This document shows, piece by piece, positions 18,677-28,295 of a stretch of 64,000 bases of DNA. The position numbers were made by a program, and so were the translations under genes. Where the stretch lies: positions 282,948-346,947 of the forward strand of contig NZ_BIMF01000006.1 of NCBI RefSeq assembly GCF_004000945.1, written 5' to 3'. A model generated the notes under the pieces. The model saw only the letters and a program-made list of their open reading frames with translations. It did no database searches and was not told where the DNA came from. The DNA is from Paenibacillus lautus NBRC 15380. GTDB taxonomy: Bacteria; Bacillota; Bacilli; Paenibacillales; Paenibacillaceae. Each line of letters begins with the position of its first letter. The stretch's first letter is position 1.

Positions 18677-18886
18677 GAGTTCAATTCCTTCTTTATTATA
18701 AAATAAATTAATGGATAAGTCAGATCGTTAAAGGTCCTTGCTTGCACCCCAAGCTACTTGGCTCACCCTCCTTCCTTATTAAACGGGAACTCCTCCCGTT
18801 GACTCACTTCATATCAGCAGGCCAGTTTCACACATCATCTATTGTAAACCAGATTATTGTCAAATGTGAACCCTTCACGGGCAGTT

Positions 18887-19888
18887 CTATAAATCTACCA
18901 AATCTTCATCGATCCGCGAAACAGGTCTCTTATCACGCGTAACAGCGGCTGAGACTCCCGAATATTGAAACCAGTCATCCAGCCGCTCTCTCCATGTTAA
19001 CGTTTTAGCGAATCCGTAGTCAAACAACTTGCGTGTCTCTTCAAATCTTGCTTCTTTGGACTCGGTACCCATGACTACGGCAACAAGCCGACTGCCTTGT
19101 TTCTCCGCGGTACCCGTGAAACAGTATCCTGCATTCACCGTGTACCCTGCCTTTAATCCATCGGTGCCTTCATAGGAATAAGGGCCCCCTAGCGAGGGCA
19201 GCATCCAATTGGTGTTGCTTAAATATAAATTCCGTCCACTTATCTTCGTTTGAGTCTTGCTGGAGGTGCTTAGAATATCGGGGTGGCTTCGAATCAAATG
19301 CGCAGCCAGTTTGGCCGTATCCTCTGCGGTCATCACCGTTTCTTCATCTATTGACCAGGCTTGATCGTTGGCTGTGTCTCGCTCGACTCCCGACGCGTTT
19401 ACGAATCGTGTCGCGCTGGATAAACCAATCTCTTTGGCCTTGGCATTCATCTTCCGGACAAACGCTTCCTCGGAGCCCGCAAAATGCTCGGCAAGTGCTA
19501 CGGCAGCATCATTCGCCGAATACACCGTTATGCTCTGGAACAATTCGCGCACCGTCAAAATTTCACCCGATTTCAGGGCAATCTTAACCCCTCTGACGTC
19601 CGCTGCGAGATCGCTTATTATGACTTCATCGTCCCAGGTTCTCTTCCCGGTTTTGATATCATCCAGAATAACCAACTCGGTCATCAATTTGGACATGCTT
19701 GCAGGCGGTAAGGGGATATCGCCATTTTTGCTAAGCAAAATACGCCCGGTGTTTAAATCCATTAAGACAACCGCTCGCGCGTCCACCTTCGGTTTAAACC
19801 CCGCTCGTTCTATATTTCCTATGACAACCGCCCCAATCGGGACGATCATTAACAACAACATGACCAACCAAAGCCACCGTTTTTTCAT
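18887..19888 (-). CDS. D-alanyl-D-alanine carboxypeptidase (DacF-like)
   Basis: Penicillin-binding carboxypeptidase of family S11 that trims the terminal D-Ala of peptidoglycan stem peptides. The 333-residue protein has an N-terminal membrane helix or signal (about 4-24). The serine triad is clear: Ser64-x-x-Lys67 in PPASMSKL and Ser124-Ala-Asn126 in YSANDAAV. The third motif is Lys246-Ala-Gly in TDGLKAGYT, where most enzymes have KTG. It lacks a long C-terminal amphipathic anchor and is shorter than sporulation DacF. A weak hairpin AACGGGA/TCCCGTT (18782-18800) may terminate it. Confidence 0.88.
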   Translation of the reverse strand: MKKRWLWLVMLLLMIVPIGAVVIGNIERAGFKPKVDARAVVLMDLNTGRILLSKNGDIPLPPASMSKLMTELVILDDIKTGKRTWDDEVIISDLAADVRGVKIALKSGEILTVRELFQSITVYSANDAAVALAEHFAGSEEAFVRKMNAKAKEIGLSSATRFVNASGVERDTANDQAWSIDEETVMTAEDTAKLAAHLIRSHPDILSTSSKTQTKISGRNLYLSNTNWMLPSLGGPYSYEGTDGLKAGYTVNAGYCFTGTAEKQGSRLVAVVMGTESKEARFEETRKLFDYGFAKTLTWRERLDDWFQYSGVSAAVTRDKRPVSRIDEDLVDL

Positions 19889-19995
19889 AGAATTAGCCCT
19901 CCATAGTTATAGACGGTTGAAAGGGGCATTTGGTCTGCTTTTTTTTGAATTTCCTATCTAGAAATTTTTGTAAACAAAACGAATGTGCCCGGAAA

Positions 19996-20036
19996 ACGAA
20001 AAAGACCTCCAACCGTCCGCAGACGATAGGAAGTCC
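19996..20036 (-). terminator. Terminator of the opp operon
   Basis: On the minus strand GACTTCC...CGTC, loop TGCG, GACG...GGAGGTC folds with one wobble pair and is followed by TTTTTCGTTTTCC. It lies 70 bases beyond the oppF stop. Confidence 0.7.
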
Positions 20037-20107
20037 TTCTATGAATCTGTAAATCTTCTAATTATCACGCTAATCGCTGTCAGAAAACCTAGATTTGAAG
20101 AGTCTTA

Positions 20108-21073
20108 TTAAGCGTAGTGACAAGCAACAAAGTGATTATTGCCCACATCGCGGTATTCCGGCACTTGCTGTTTGCACAGGTCTGAAGCCAGCGGACAGCG
20201 AGTATGGAACTTGCACCCGGATGGCGGGTTCGCCGGGCTTGGGATGTCGCCTTTCAGTACGATCCGATCGCGCTTCAGCGTTGGGTCCGGTACCGGCACG
20301 GCAGACAGCAATGCTTTCGTATAAGGATGCAGCGGGTTGCGGAACAGTTCTTCCTTGCTTGCCAATTCTACCATCGATCCCAGATACATTACCCCAATTC
20401 GGTTGCACAAATGCTCTACAACACTGAGATCATGAGAAATGAACAAGTAAGTCAGCTGCTTCTCGCGCTGCAAATCACTCAGCAGGTTAATGATTTGCGC
20501 TTGAATCGATACGTCCAATGCAGATACCGGCTCATCCGCTACAATAAAGTCGGGATTCAGAATCAACGCGCGGGCAATCCCGATCCGTTGACGCTATCCA
20601 CCGGAAAATTCATGCGGATACCGATCGTAATGATAGGCGGCAAGGCCGCAAATCTCCAGTGTTTCAATCACGCGGTCTTTCAATTCTCTACGATTAACTA
20701 ACCCATGGTCAATGAGCGCTTCGCCGATGGCTTCGCCCACTTTGATTCTTGGGTTCAGTGAGCTGAATGGATCCTGGAATACGATCTGCATCTTCGGACG
20801 CAGGGCACGCATTTTCTCTTTGGATAATGTATGGATATCCTGACCATTAAAGATAACTTTACCTTCCGTTTTCTCCAACAAACGGAGAATGGTACGACCT
20901 ATAGTGCTTTTGCCGCAGCCGGATTCGCCTACAAGCCCGAAGGATTCCCCTTTATTGATGGTAAAGCTGACTCCGTCAACGGCTCTTACATTACCCACCG
21001 TCCGCTGCAATATGCCGCCGGTGATGGGAAAGTATTTTTTCAAACCATCAATTTCAATCAATGCTTGACTCAT
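20108..21073 (-). pseudogene. oppF: Oligopeptide ABC transporter ATPase OppF, interrupted by an in-frame TAG
   Basis: The 322-codon frame encodes a complete OppF-type ATPase except for one stop. Walker [10 protein letters not shown] is at 49-57. At codon 160 the signature reads F-S-G-G-TAG-R-Q-R, where SGGQRQR is expected; a single CAG-to-TAG change explains it. The frame then continues intact through Walker B ([12 protein letters not shown]), the H-loop ([11 protein letters not shown]) and the Cys-containing C-terminal segment [13 protein letters not shown]. The first part alone ends at the signature and cannot form a working site. It overlaps the oppD stop by one base. A sequencing error, a strain mutation or amber readthrough are all possible. 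Confidence 0.85.
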
Positions 21074-22047
21074 TATGCTTTCCCCTCCTCTTCATACAAC
21101 CAGCAGGCGACCTTGTGGCCGTTAGGATCCGTGCCGAGCGGAGGCGTCTTCTCTCTACAAATCTGCATGCATGATTCACAGCGATCATGGAAATGACAGT
21201 TGTCTCCAAGATCTACCGGATTGGGTACCTGTCCCGGAATCGAATATAGACGTTCCTGGGTCTGGTTAATGACGGGCTTAGCTTTCAAAAGTCCCTTGGT
21301 ATATGGATGCTTCGGCTGCTTGAAGAGCTCAATTACCGGGGCTTCCTCAATAACTTTTCCTGCATACATAACAACAACATAATCCGCCATCTCGGCCACG
21401 ACACCCAGGTCATGCGTAATCAGCATAATGGATGTATTCATTTTCCCTTTGATGTCGCGCATCAGATCCAAAATCTGGGCCTGAATCGTAACATCAAGCG
21501 CTGTTGTTGGCTCGTCAGCAATCAGAAGCTTGGGATTACAGCTAAGCGCAATCGCGATCATAATCCGCTGGCGCATACCACCGCTGAGCTCATGCGGATA
21601 GGAGTCGAAAATCTTCTCCGCACGCGGTATTCCTACCAGATTGATGAGTTCAATCGCGCGTTTCTTCGCTTCCTTGCGGTCCACGAGCTGGTGCAGCAGT
21701 ATCGGCTCTACAATCTGTTCCCCGATCGTTAATACCGGGTTCAGTGAGGTCATCGGTTCCTGGAAGATCATGGCGATATCGTTACCGCGAATCAAACTCA
21801 TCTCGCGCTTGCTCATCTTCAGCAGGTCCTTACCTTCATACAGAATTTCTCCTCCTACTGGAGGTGTATCGATTAAACGCATAAGAGACATGGCTGTTAC
21901 GCTTTTACCACAGCCCGACTCACCCACCACGCACAGTGTTTCACCTTCACGGATTTTGAAGCTTACATCGTCGACGGCTTTCACGGTACCTGCGGAGGTT
22001 TGAAAATGCGTTTTTAAATTGCGGAATTCAACTAATTCTTTTGCCAT
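21073..22047 (-). CDS. oppD: Oligopeptide ABC transporter ATPase OppD
   Basis: ATP-binding subunit of a Dpp/Opp-type peptide importer, 324 residues. Walker [10 protein letters not shown] is near residue 42, the Q-loop in [13 protein letters not shown], the signature LSGGMRQR and Walker [13 protein letters not shown] are intact, and the C-terminal oligopeptide-transporter segment has the Cys cluster [14 protein letters not shown], which may hold an Fe-S cluster or zinc as in relatives. It lies 11 bases after oppC and overlaps oppF. With oppF damaged, the pump would need an OppF from elsewhere or OppD homodimers. Confidence 0.92.
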   Translation of the reverse strand: MAKELVEFRNLKTHFQTSAGTVKAVDDVSFKIREGETLCVVGESGCGKSVTAMSLMRLIDTPPVGGEILYEGKDLLKMSKREMSLIRGNDIAMIFQEPMTSLNPVLTIGEQIVEPILLHQLVDRKEAKKRAIELINLVGIPRAEKIFDSYPHELSGGMRQRIMIAIALSCNPKLLIADEPTTALDVTIQAQILDLMRDIKGKMNTSIMLITHDLGVVAEMADYVVVMYAGKVIEEAPVIELFKQPKHPYTKGLLKAKPVINQTQERLYSIPGQVPNPVDLGDNCHFHDRCESCMQICREKTPPLGTDPNGHKVACWLYEEEGKA

Positions 22048-22058
22048 ATTCGCATCTC

Positions 22059-22982
22059 CTACTTCTTCATTTTCGGGTCAAGTGCGTCGCGAAGCCCGTC
22101 ACCGATCAAGTTGATTGCAACTACGGTAACCAAAATACACATACCTGGCGGAATCCATAGCCATGGTCTCTTCCGGAAATCAATCAAGTTGTTTGCCGCA
22201 GAAATCATATTTCCCCAGGATGGTGTTGGTGGAACAACCCCGATTCCTAGGAAACTCAGCGCCGATTCATACAGGATAGCCCCTGCTACACCAAGTGTTG
22301 CAGATACAATTATGATTGGAATCGTATTCGGAAGCAGATGGCGGAAGATTTTTCGGCGATCTTTAAGTCCCAAGGCTTCCGTTGCTTGCATAAATTCCTG
22401 TTCGCGAAGCGTTAAGATTTGACCACGTACGAGACGTGAAATACCGCTCCAACCCAATATACCGATGATGAGCATCAAGAAATAAATGCGGTCAGAAGGC
22501 TCTACCTTCAAGTCAGACAATACTGCACCCAAGATGATTAGAATGGGAAGGGCTGGCAAGGCCATGAAAACGTCAGCAATACGCATAATCAGTGTATCTA
22601 CCCATTTGCGATAAAAACCAGCCAATGCGCCAAGCGTCGCTCCGATAATAACGGAAATACCTGTCGCTACTAGTCCTACTGTGAGGGAAATCCTGCCTGC
22701 AAGCATCATGCGCAGGAGAATATCGCGCCCCAGTTTATCCGTTCCTAACCAATACTTTGAGCTTGGAGGCAAATTCTTATCAGCTACACTGTAATCAAAT
22801 AGGGAATATGGTGAAAAGACCGGGCCAATAAAACATAGCAAAAACATAAATACAATTATGATAAGTCCGATGACAGCGAGACGGTTTCTGGAAAAACGGC
22901 GAATGGCCATTCTCCATGGAGAATCCGGCTGCTTCTTCGGTACTGGTAGATTCGTTTTTAATGGTGCAGCCTCTGCGGACAA
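22059..22982 (-). CDS. oppC: Peptide ABC transporter permease OppC
   Basis: Inner-membrane permease, 307 residues, of the DppC/OppC family. It has the N-terminal OppC_N region (WRMAIRRFSRNRLAVIGLII), about six helices and the EAA loop that contacts the ATPases (EQEFMQATEALGLKDRRKIFRHLLPN). It ends with LIGDGLRDALDPKMKK, the typical C-terminus of the family. A ribosome site overlaps the upstream oppB end; the gap is 12 bases. It pairs with OppB to form the channel. Confidence 0.93.
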   Translation of the reverse strand: MSAEAAPLKTNLPVPKKQPDSPWRMAIRRFSRNRLAVIGLIIIVFMFLLCFIGPVFSPYSLFDYSVADKNLPPSSKYWLGTDKLGRDILLRMMLAGRISLTVGLVATGISVIIGATLGALAGFYRKWVDTLIMRIADVFMALPALPILIILGAVLSDLKVEPSDRIYFLMLIIGILGWSGISRLVRGQILTLREQEFMQATEALGLKDRRKIFRHLLPNTIPIIIVSATLGVAGAILYESALSFLGIGVVPPTPSWGNMISAANNLIDFRKRPWLWIPPGMCILVTVVAINLIGDGLRDALDPKMKK

Positions 22983-22994
22983 ATGAATCTCCTC

Positions 22995-23957
22995 CTACTT
23001 TAAGCGAATTCTTGGGTCAGCGGCGCCATACAGGACATCAGATAACAAGTTACCCAGCAATGTCAATACGGAGATAAATATCGTGAAGCCGAGCATAAAC
23101 GGATAATCCCGCATACTGATCGATTCCAGATATACCTGACCAACCCCAGGCCAAATGAATATCTTTTCCAAGATGATGGCTCCGCCAAATAAGCCTGGCA
23201 ATTCGAAGCCCATCAAAGTGATCGCAGGAAGCATTGCATTACGCAAAGCATGTTTGAAAATAACCGTACGTTCTTTTAAGCCCTTTGCACGTGCTGTCCG
23301 GATGTAATCCTGACGGATAACCTCCAGCATGCTTGTACGGAAATACCGCGTCAAGCTGCCCGTGCTGAGCATTGTAAGTACAGTTACTGGCAAGAACATA
23401 TGCCATGCGATGTCAGTCAGTTGCTGCCATGTGTTTCCATTCAAGCCTGAAGTTTTCATACTACCAACCGGGAACCATCCTAAATCCAAGGCAAAAATCT
23501 TGATGAGAAGGAGTCCGATAAAGAAAGAAGGCAGTGACATACACAAAAAGATAAATAAGGTTACGATCTTATCAAACAATGAATACTGAAATTTAGCCGA
23601 GAATACCCCAGCAAAGATAGCGATTATCCAGCTTAATATCAAAGAAAAAATAGCAATAAAAAAAGAGTTCCATACATAGTTACCCATAACGGTGGTAACC
23701 GGTTGTTTGTGCTGAAGGGAATCTCCGAGATTACCCTTTAACATATTGCCAGCCCATGTAAAGTAACGCTCTACCGGCGGCTTATCCAAACCATAAATTT
23801 CCCGAAGCTGAGCTGCTTTCTCAGCAGTCATCGTCGGGTTATCCATTGCAGTGATGTAATCACCTGGCACCATTGCTGATATTGCAAATATGAGAATCGA
23901 GATCCCGATCATTGTCGGGATAATCTGCAGCAGCCTCCGGATAATGTACTGCTTCAT
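22995..23957 (-). CDS. oppB: Peptide ABC transporter permease OppB
   Basis: Permease of 320 residues of the DppB/OppB family: it starts MKQYIIRRLLQIIPTMIGIS, has an extracytoplasmic loop after the first helix (PGDYITAMDNPT), six helices and the EAA loop (RQDYIRTARAKGLKERTVIF), and ends LYGAADPRIRLK. It lies 66 bases after oppA and opens the permease-ATPase part of the operon. A CGGGAGGAATATT ribosome site precedes the ATG. Confidence 0.93.
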   Translation of the reverse strand: MKQYIIRRLLQIIPTMIGISILIFAISAMVPGDYITAMDNPTMTAEKAAQLREIYGLDKPPVERYFTWAGNMLKGNLGDSLQHKQPVTTVMGNYVWNSFFIAIFSLILSWIIAIFAGVFSAKFQYSLFDKIVTLFIFLCMSLPSFFIGLLLIKIFALDLGWFPVGSMKTSGLNGNTWQQLTDIAWHMFLPVTVLTMLSTGSLTRYFRTSMLEVIRQDYIRTARAKGLKERTVIFKHALRNAMLPAITLMGFELPGLFGGAIILEKIFIWPGVGQVYLESISMRDYPFMLGFTIFISVLTLLGNLLSDVLYGAADPRIRLK

Positions 23958-24023
23958 AATATTCCTCCCGGCTTATAAGTGGATATGCCCAGCTCTTGCG
24001 AGCTGAGCATATGTTTCCTGCTG

Positions 24024-25787
24024 TTATTGTTCAAGTTCGACTTTGTAAAGATCGATTACGAAGTCTTTATATGGAGTAATTTCCATACCATTAACTCTGC
24101 TGTTGATGCCCCACATATCACGTCTTTGGTAAATCGGGAGATCCGGAACGTCTTGATTCAGCACTTGATATGCTTCTGCATATGCTGCTTTACGCTCTTC
24201 AAGATCGAATGCTTTCAGACCTTTATCCATTGCTGCATCATAAGCAGGATTGGAGTATCCAATATCATTTTGCTGTCCATCCGTACGGTATACAGTGGAT
24301 TCTGGATCTGGAGTCAAGCCCCATGCAGCAAAGAACATTTCGAAATCGCCTTTATCCTTCTTATCCATGATCGCATTGAAGTCTAATGTTTCTGCAACGA
24401 TCTTAATGCCAAGCTCTTGGTAGTTCTGATTCATTACCGGAATCAAAGCATCTACAACCGGGTTATCAGCTGTTGCAGAGAAGTGAATCTCAAATTTCTG
24501 GCCGTCTTTTTCACGGATGCCATCAGCACCTGGAACCCAGCCTGCTTCATCAAGAAGCTGCTTCGCTTTCTCGATGTCGAATTCATGTGTGTCGATACCT
24601 TCAGTAGTATATGCCCACGATACATTCGACTGTGGAATGTTGATTACGTTAGCATAAGGACCATAGATAATTTCAACGATTTCTGCACGGTTCAAACCGT
24701 ATAATAATGCTTGACGAACTTTCGCATCTTGGAACTTAGGATTTTTATGGTTCATGGCAACATAACCGTACCCATTGGTTGGGAAGATGTTGATATCCAA
24801 GAAGCCCATGGATTTCAACTCTTCTACGGTATCTTCGTTAACGGTAACCATATCCATATCGATTTCACCGGATTGGAACATGGCCAATTTAGTTTCATCA
24901 GTAGTTGTTTTGTAGATTACGTTTTTGATTTTCGGAGCCCCCAGGAAGTAGTTCGGGTTAGCTTCCAATACAACCTCTTGACCAGGAGCGAAGCTCTTCA
25001 GTACATACTGACCGCTACCGATTGGTTTAGTATGCAGGTTCTTCATGTACTCCAGGTTGCCTTGTTTGTAATCTTTACCGTAGTATGCTTCTGGTACGAA
25101 AGAAATGTCTCCTAGAGAATCCTTCGTCATAGCGTTTGCTTCTGTTACTTCAATCTCAATGGTGTGGTCATCGATAACTTTAACACCAGAGATGTCCGTT
25201 GCTTTACCATCATGATACTCTTGACCACCTTTTACATGTGTCGAGAAGATATCAGATTGACCGTCATAGCTAGCATCATGAAGAACTTTCATCGCAAATG
25301 CATAATCTTTTACTGTTACAGGTGTGCCATCAGAATAAGTTACACCCTGTTTCAATTTAAACGTATACTTTAATTTATCCTCGGAAACTTCAACGCTTTC
25401 TGCCAAACGGTTCGAATACGTTCCATCACCGTTCAACGTGAAGAAAGAATCGAAAATTGCTTCTACAACATATTTATCATATGCTGTTTGCCAGAAGAAC
25501 GGGTTGAAAACACCTTTTGGTGAAGTCATACCAACGATCAGTGTATCTTTACGATTTTTAGCAGCTGTTGGATTCTTAGATGGATCAGTTGCTTCGAAAT
25601 AACCTTGGCTTTCGTCTCCAGTTTCAGCAGGCGGTTCTGTAGTATCTTTGTCGCCTTCAGCTGGTGGTGTTTGTTCCGTTTGCTCCCCTTGACTTGGCTG
25701 TTCTGCTGTTCCTCCGCCTCCACATGCTGCCAATACCGTCATGGCCAAAAGCATGATTGCAAGCAGGAGTGACATTCTTTTCTTCAT
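24024..25787 (-). CDS. oppA: Oligopeptide-binding lipoprotein OppA
   Basis: Extracytoplasmic solute-binding protein (family 5) that captures peptides for OppBCDF. It has 587 residues with a lipoprotein signal: MKKRMSLLLAIMLL, then the lipobox LAAC with Cys near residue 19. A Gly/Glu/Pro/Thr-rich linker (about 20-65) leads to the binding domain, which contains VKDYAFAMKVLHDA and YGLNRAEIVEIIYG. The start at 25787 follows AGGAGG; a longer frame to 25850 has no site. Composition is more AT-rich than flanking genes, common for abundant lipoproteins. It is the first gene of the operon. Confidence 0.93.
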   Translation of the reverse strand: MKKRMSLLLAIMLLAMTVLAACGGGGTAEQPSQGEQTEQTPPAEGDKDTTEPPAETGDESQGYFEATDPSKNPTAAKNRKDTLIVGMTSPKGVFNPFFWQTAYDKYVVEAIFDSFFTLNGDGTYSNRLAESVEVSEDKLKYTFKLKQGVTYSDGTPVTVKDYAFAMKVLHDASYDGQSDIFSTHVKGGQEYHDGKATDISGVKVIDDHTIEIEVTEANAMTKDSLGDISFVPEAYYGKDYKQGNLEYMKNLHTKPIGSGQYVLKSFAPGQEVVLEANPNYFLGAPKIKNVIYKTTTDETKLAMFQSGEIDMDMVTVNEDTVEELKSMGFLDINIFPTNGYGYVAMNHKNPKFQDAKVRQALLYGLNRAEIVEIIYGPYANVINIPQSNVSWAYTTEGIDTHEFDIEKAKQLLDEAGWVPGADGIREKDGQKFEIHFSATADNPVVDALIPVMNQNYQELGIKIVAETLDFNAIMDKKDKGDFEMFFAAWGLTPDPESTVYRTDGQQNDIGYSNPAYDAAMDKGLKAFDLEERKAAYAEAYQVLNQDVPDLPIYQRRDMWGINSRVNGMEITPYKDFVIDLYKVELEQ

Positions 25788-25991
25788 GCGAATCCTCCTC
25801 TTAAAAAATGTTGTTGCAATATAAATTATCAGGACGAATATTGAAATCATCCTTAAATAATTTCGGTATTGAAGTTCTCTAGGATGTCATTGCATGATGT
25901 GAAATAAATTGAAAGTTTTACAGAAAATATACCATTGGTCAATTAGTGCCAAAGTCTCTAGCAAAATCTTCTTGCCTATAAAATTAATGTT

Positions 25992-26020
25992 ATGATACGT
26001 GTAAATTTAGGTAACGTCAA
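25992..26020 (-). promoter_or_regulatory. Candidate opp operon promoter
   Basis: On the minus strand TTGACG (26015-26020) and TATCAT (25992-25997) have a 17-base spacer, giving a leader of about 200 bases before oppA. A loosely CodY-like sequence, GTTTTACAGAAAATA (25915-25929), lies in that leader; with four mismatches I do not call it a site. Confidence 0.55.
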
Positions 26021-26420
26021 TTACTTTTTTTCATTTTTCTCAAAAATCATGTTTTTAACGTCATTTTTGAGGTTAATAATTAAGTTTATCTCCGTTGGTT
26101 ATCCTTAGTTTACTGAAAATGTATGTAATATCAAGATTTATTTACAATTTATAACTATATTCGTTCATGGTTTTGCAGGGTTTGTGTAATATTAAATTAC
26201 ATTTACTTCGGGATTCAATTTTTTTTATTAATTTTTTTATCTATTAGGTGATGTATATGTTATTTAATTTAACATAATTTGAGTTGGTCTACCCTGAATA
26301 CAACCAGAAACCATTTTTATGTAATATATTATCCTTGCGATATGCTTCAATTCGTTATTAGATGACGCAGATTTATGGTTCTACTTTTTCATAGTTTAGG
26401 CTCCTACAGCGTTAAAGCTT
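26021..26420. other. AT-rich non-coding stretch upstream of oppA
   Basis: Very T- and A-rich sequence with no frame of useful length and no ribosome site. It contains runs such as nine T near 26218. I see no repeats, RNA gene or operator that I can support; it may contain further promoter or curvature elements for the opp operon. Confidence 0.5.
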
Positions 26421-26458
26421 AAAAAAGCAATCCTGGACTGTGATCCGGATTGCTTTTG
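26421..26458 (-). terminator. Terminator of the SRAP gene
   Basis: Stem AAGCAATCC/GGATTGCTT with a 13-base loop (26426-26434, 26448-26456), followed by six T on the minus strand, 50 bases after the SRAP-gene stop. Confidence 0.8.
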
Positions 26459-26508
26459 CGTTAAATTTCATGTCAGATAAATCAACCTTGCTCTTTCATA
26501 CTTGCGAA

Positions 26509-27183
26509 CTATAGATTCTTTACCCAAGCGAGTTTTAAATCCATCTCTTCAATGCACTGCTGGTGATCATGTGTATCATCAGCCACTAACGGCGTGACCG
26601 GATACATTCGCATCTGTCCGTGGTACGTATGAAGCAGCGGATGAACCGCATGTCTTCCTTGGATTTCCGGATCCAGCCACTTTACCATATTTTCCTCAGA
26701 CAAAATCGCCGGCATTCGGGTTTCGAACTCTCGAATCGCTTCATTGGCCTCTGTCATTAGAACCGTACATGTTCTCATTTCATTTCCTCTTGCATCTCGC
26801 CATGTCTCGTATAGACCGGCCATACCAAATATTTCATGATCTCCGATAACGGTTCGTACCGCATAACTCCGTTTGCCAACCGTTCTCCAGTAATATAAAC
26901 CGTTACAAGGGATCACACAGCGTCTTGTGTCAATCGCTCTACGGTAAGTGGGATTTTGATCAACCGTTGTAATATCAGCATTGACCGCATCTTTACCCCA
27001 ATAGGGCACCAGCCCCCACCGATACTCGTCGAGCACCCGCTCTCCCTGTTCCTGTACAATGACCGGCATGGTTTGAGTAGGGCTAATGTTGTACCGGCTT
27101 TTGTAGTAATACATTACCCGATTGATGCCAAAGCGTTGATTCACTTCATCGATCCCAGCGGACAGCGAGAATCGTCTGCACAT
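26509..27183 (-). CDS. SRAP-domain protein with altered active site
   Basis: Member of the SRAP family (YedK/HMCES), whose catalytic Cys2 forms a cross-link with abasic sites in single-stranded DNA. The 224-residue protein keeps Met-Cys2, the Pro-containing NISPTQTMPVI, WGLVPYW and Asn68. It departs from the family at key places: CRRF instead of CGRF, NADITT instead of NARAET, GLYYW instead of FYEW (Tyr98 where catalytic Glu is expected), and FETRMPAIL instead of HDRMPVIL (Thr155 where His is expected). Strand order is otherwise intact, so it is folded but probably altered in chemistry. It is monocistronic. Confidence 0.85.
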   Translation of the reverse strand: MCRRFSLSAGIDEVNQRFGINRVMYYYKSRYNISPTQTMPVIVQEQGERVLDEYRWGLVPYWGKDAVNADITTVDQNPTYRRAIDTRRCVIPCNGLYYWRTVGKRSYAVRTVIGDHEIFGMAGLYETWRDARGNEMRTCTVLMTEANEAIREFETRMPAILSEENMVKWLDPEIQGRHAVHPLLHTYHGQMRMYPVTPLVADDTHDHQQCIEEMDLKLAWVKNL

Positions 27184-27949
27184 ACAACTACCTCCTTTTT
27201 CCTTTATCGTTTGGATAATGGAGGTGGAATATGCATAATAAGACTAACAACATGGAGCTTCCACTACTTGTACGCTTGTATCTCTGGAGTGGACATCATA
27301 AAATTGAAAGATTTCTGCAATTTTTATGTAATCACATTATTAAATTTTCTTTAGCGCTCTGTCGTAGCCATCTTCTTATATTCTGTTTGTATACGATAGA
27401 CATCTTCTTCGATCAGGTAAGCTTGAGATCTGCCTATAATCCTCTCTTTGGTGAGGCACCGTTTTGATGGTGCTTTATTTTCAATTTGGTGATCATCCCA
27501 GCTCTCATTTAATGAGCCGATACGTACCTATATATAATAGAAGGAATTTTTTTCGGATGGCTTCTTTTCGTCTTCATCATCGTATTTCTTACAGGAGTAA
27601 CTCCATTATGCTTAAAATTGTATTGCTTACAATAGACACTGTCCGTTTGAAGCAGACATGATTTCAGGGCTTTAAAACTGGAAAGCTTTACACCAGGCTT
27701 GTGTTTGTCGGTAGCTACTTTTCTTTCTCAGTGTACACTCAGGGGAGACATGATTCTTCTGTGGAGACATTATATATCCCAACATTTGGATAAGCGCAAG
27801 TCATCCCGAAATGAATAATTTCCACATCAAGAGTGCTGAGCTTTATACCTGTGAGGTGCTCTTGAATTGTTACACTTGTAAGACTCTCGTCACTAAGAAC
27901 TCATCCCTAACACCCTACCCTCCTCATAACTAGGCTAGACTCTTCCATA
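27184..27949. other. Gene-free stretch between the SRAP gene and rpsR
   Basis: About 770 bases without a credible gene; short frames lack ribosome sites and have random-looking composition. A small hairpin GCACC/GGTGC followed by TTTATTTT occurs at 27456-27481. I find no tRNA, no repeat and no recognisable gene remnant. Confidence 0.45.
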
Positions 27950-27988
27950 ATAAAAAAGCGGTCCAGCCTAATTGTAGGCTGGACCGCT
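27950..27988 (-). terminator. Terminator of the rpsF-ssb-rpsR operon
   Basis: Thirteen-base perfect stem GCGGTCCAGCCTA/TAGGCTGGACCGC (27958-27970, 27975-27987) with a four-base loop, followed on the minus strand by six T and ATTATGG. Confidence 0.95.
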
Positions 27989-28001
27989 CTGACACAAATG
28001 A

Positions 28002-28274
28002 TTACTCAGTTGTGTATGGAAGCAATGCAATTTGACGGGAGCGTTTGATCGCAATCGTCAGGGCACGCTGATATTTAGCGCTAGTACCTGTTACACGACG
28101 AGGCAAGATTTTTCCGCGCTCGCTAATGAATTTCTTGAGCAGGTCTGTATCTTTATAGTCAATGTGAGTAATTTTGTTCACAGTGAAGAAACATACTTTA
28201 CGACGCTTGTTGCGGCCGCCGCGGCGTGCCGGTCTTTTGTCGTTGTCTCCGCCTTCTCTTTGTTTAAAAGCCAT
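28002..28274 (-). CDS. rpsR: Ribosomal protein S18
   Basis: Small-subunit protein that pairs with S6 on the platform. The 90-residue protein has a basic N-terminal extension ([22 protein letters not shown]), then [16 protein letters not shown] and the RNA-binding region [21 protein letters not shown] single Cys in KVCFF remains from the zinc-binding form seen in some paralogues. It is last in the rpsF-ssb-rpsR operon, 21 bases after ssb. Confidence 0.97.
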   Translation of the reverse strand: MAFKQREGGDNDKRPARRGGRNKRRKVCFFTVNKITHIDYKDTDLLKKFISERGKILPRRVTGTSAKYQRALTIAIKRSRQIALLPYTTE

Positions 28275-28295
28275 GTGTTGTCAGTCCTTTCCGTA

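Noticed and set aside
25915..25929. CodY-like box in the oppA leader
   Set aside because: Only 11 of 15 positions match the consensus in AT-rich sequence, which is expected by chance.
27231..27661. Two short plus-strand frames between the SRAP gene and rpsR
   Set aside because: No ribosome sites and no protein-like pattern.
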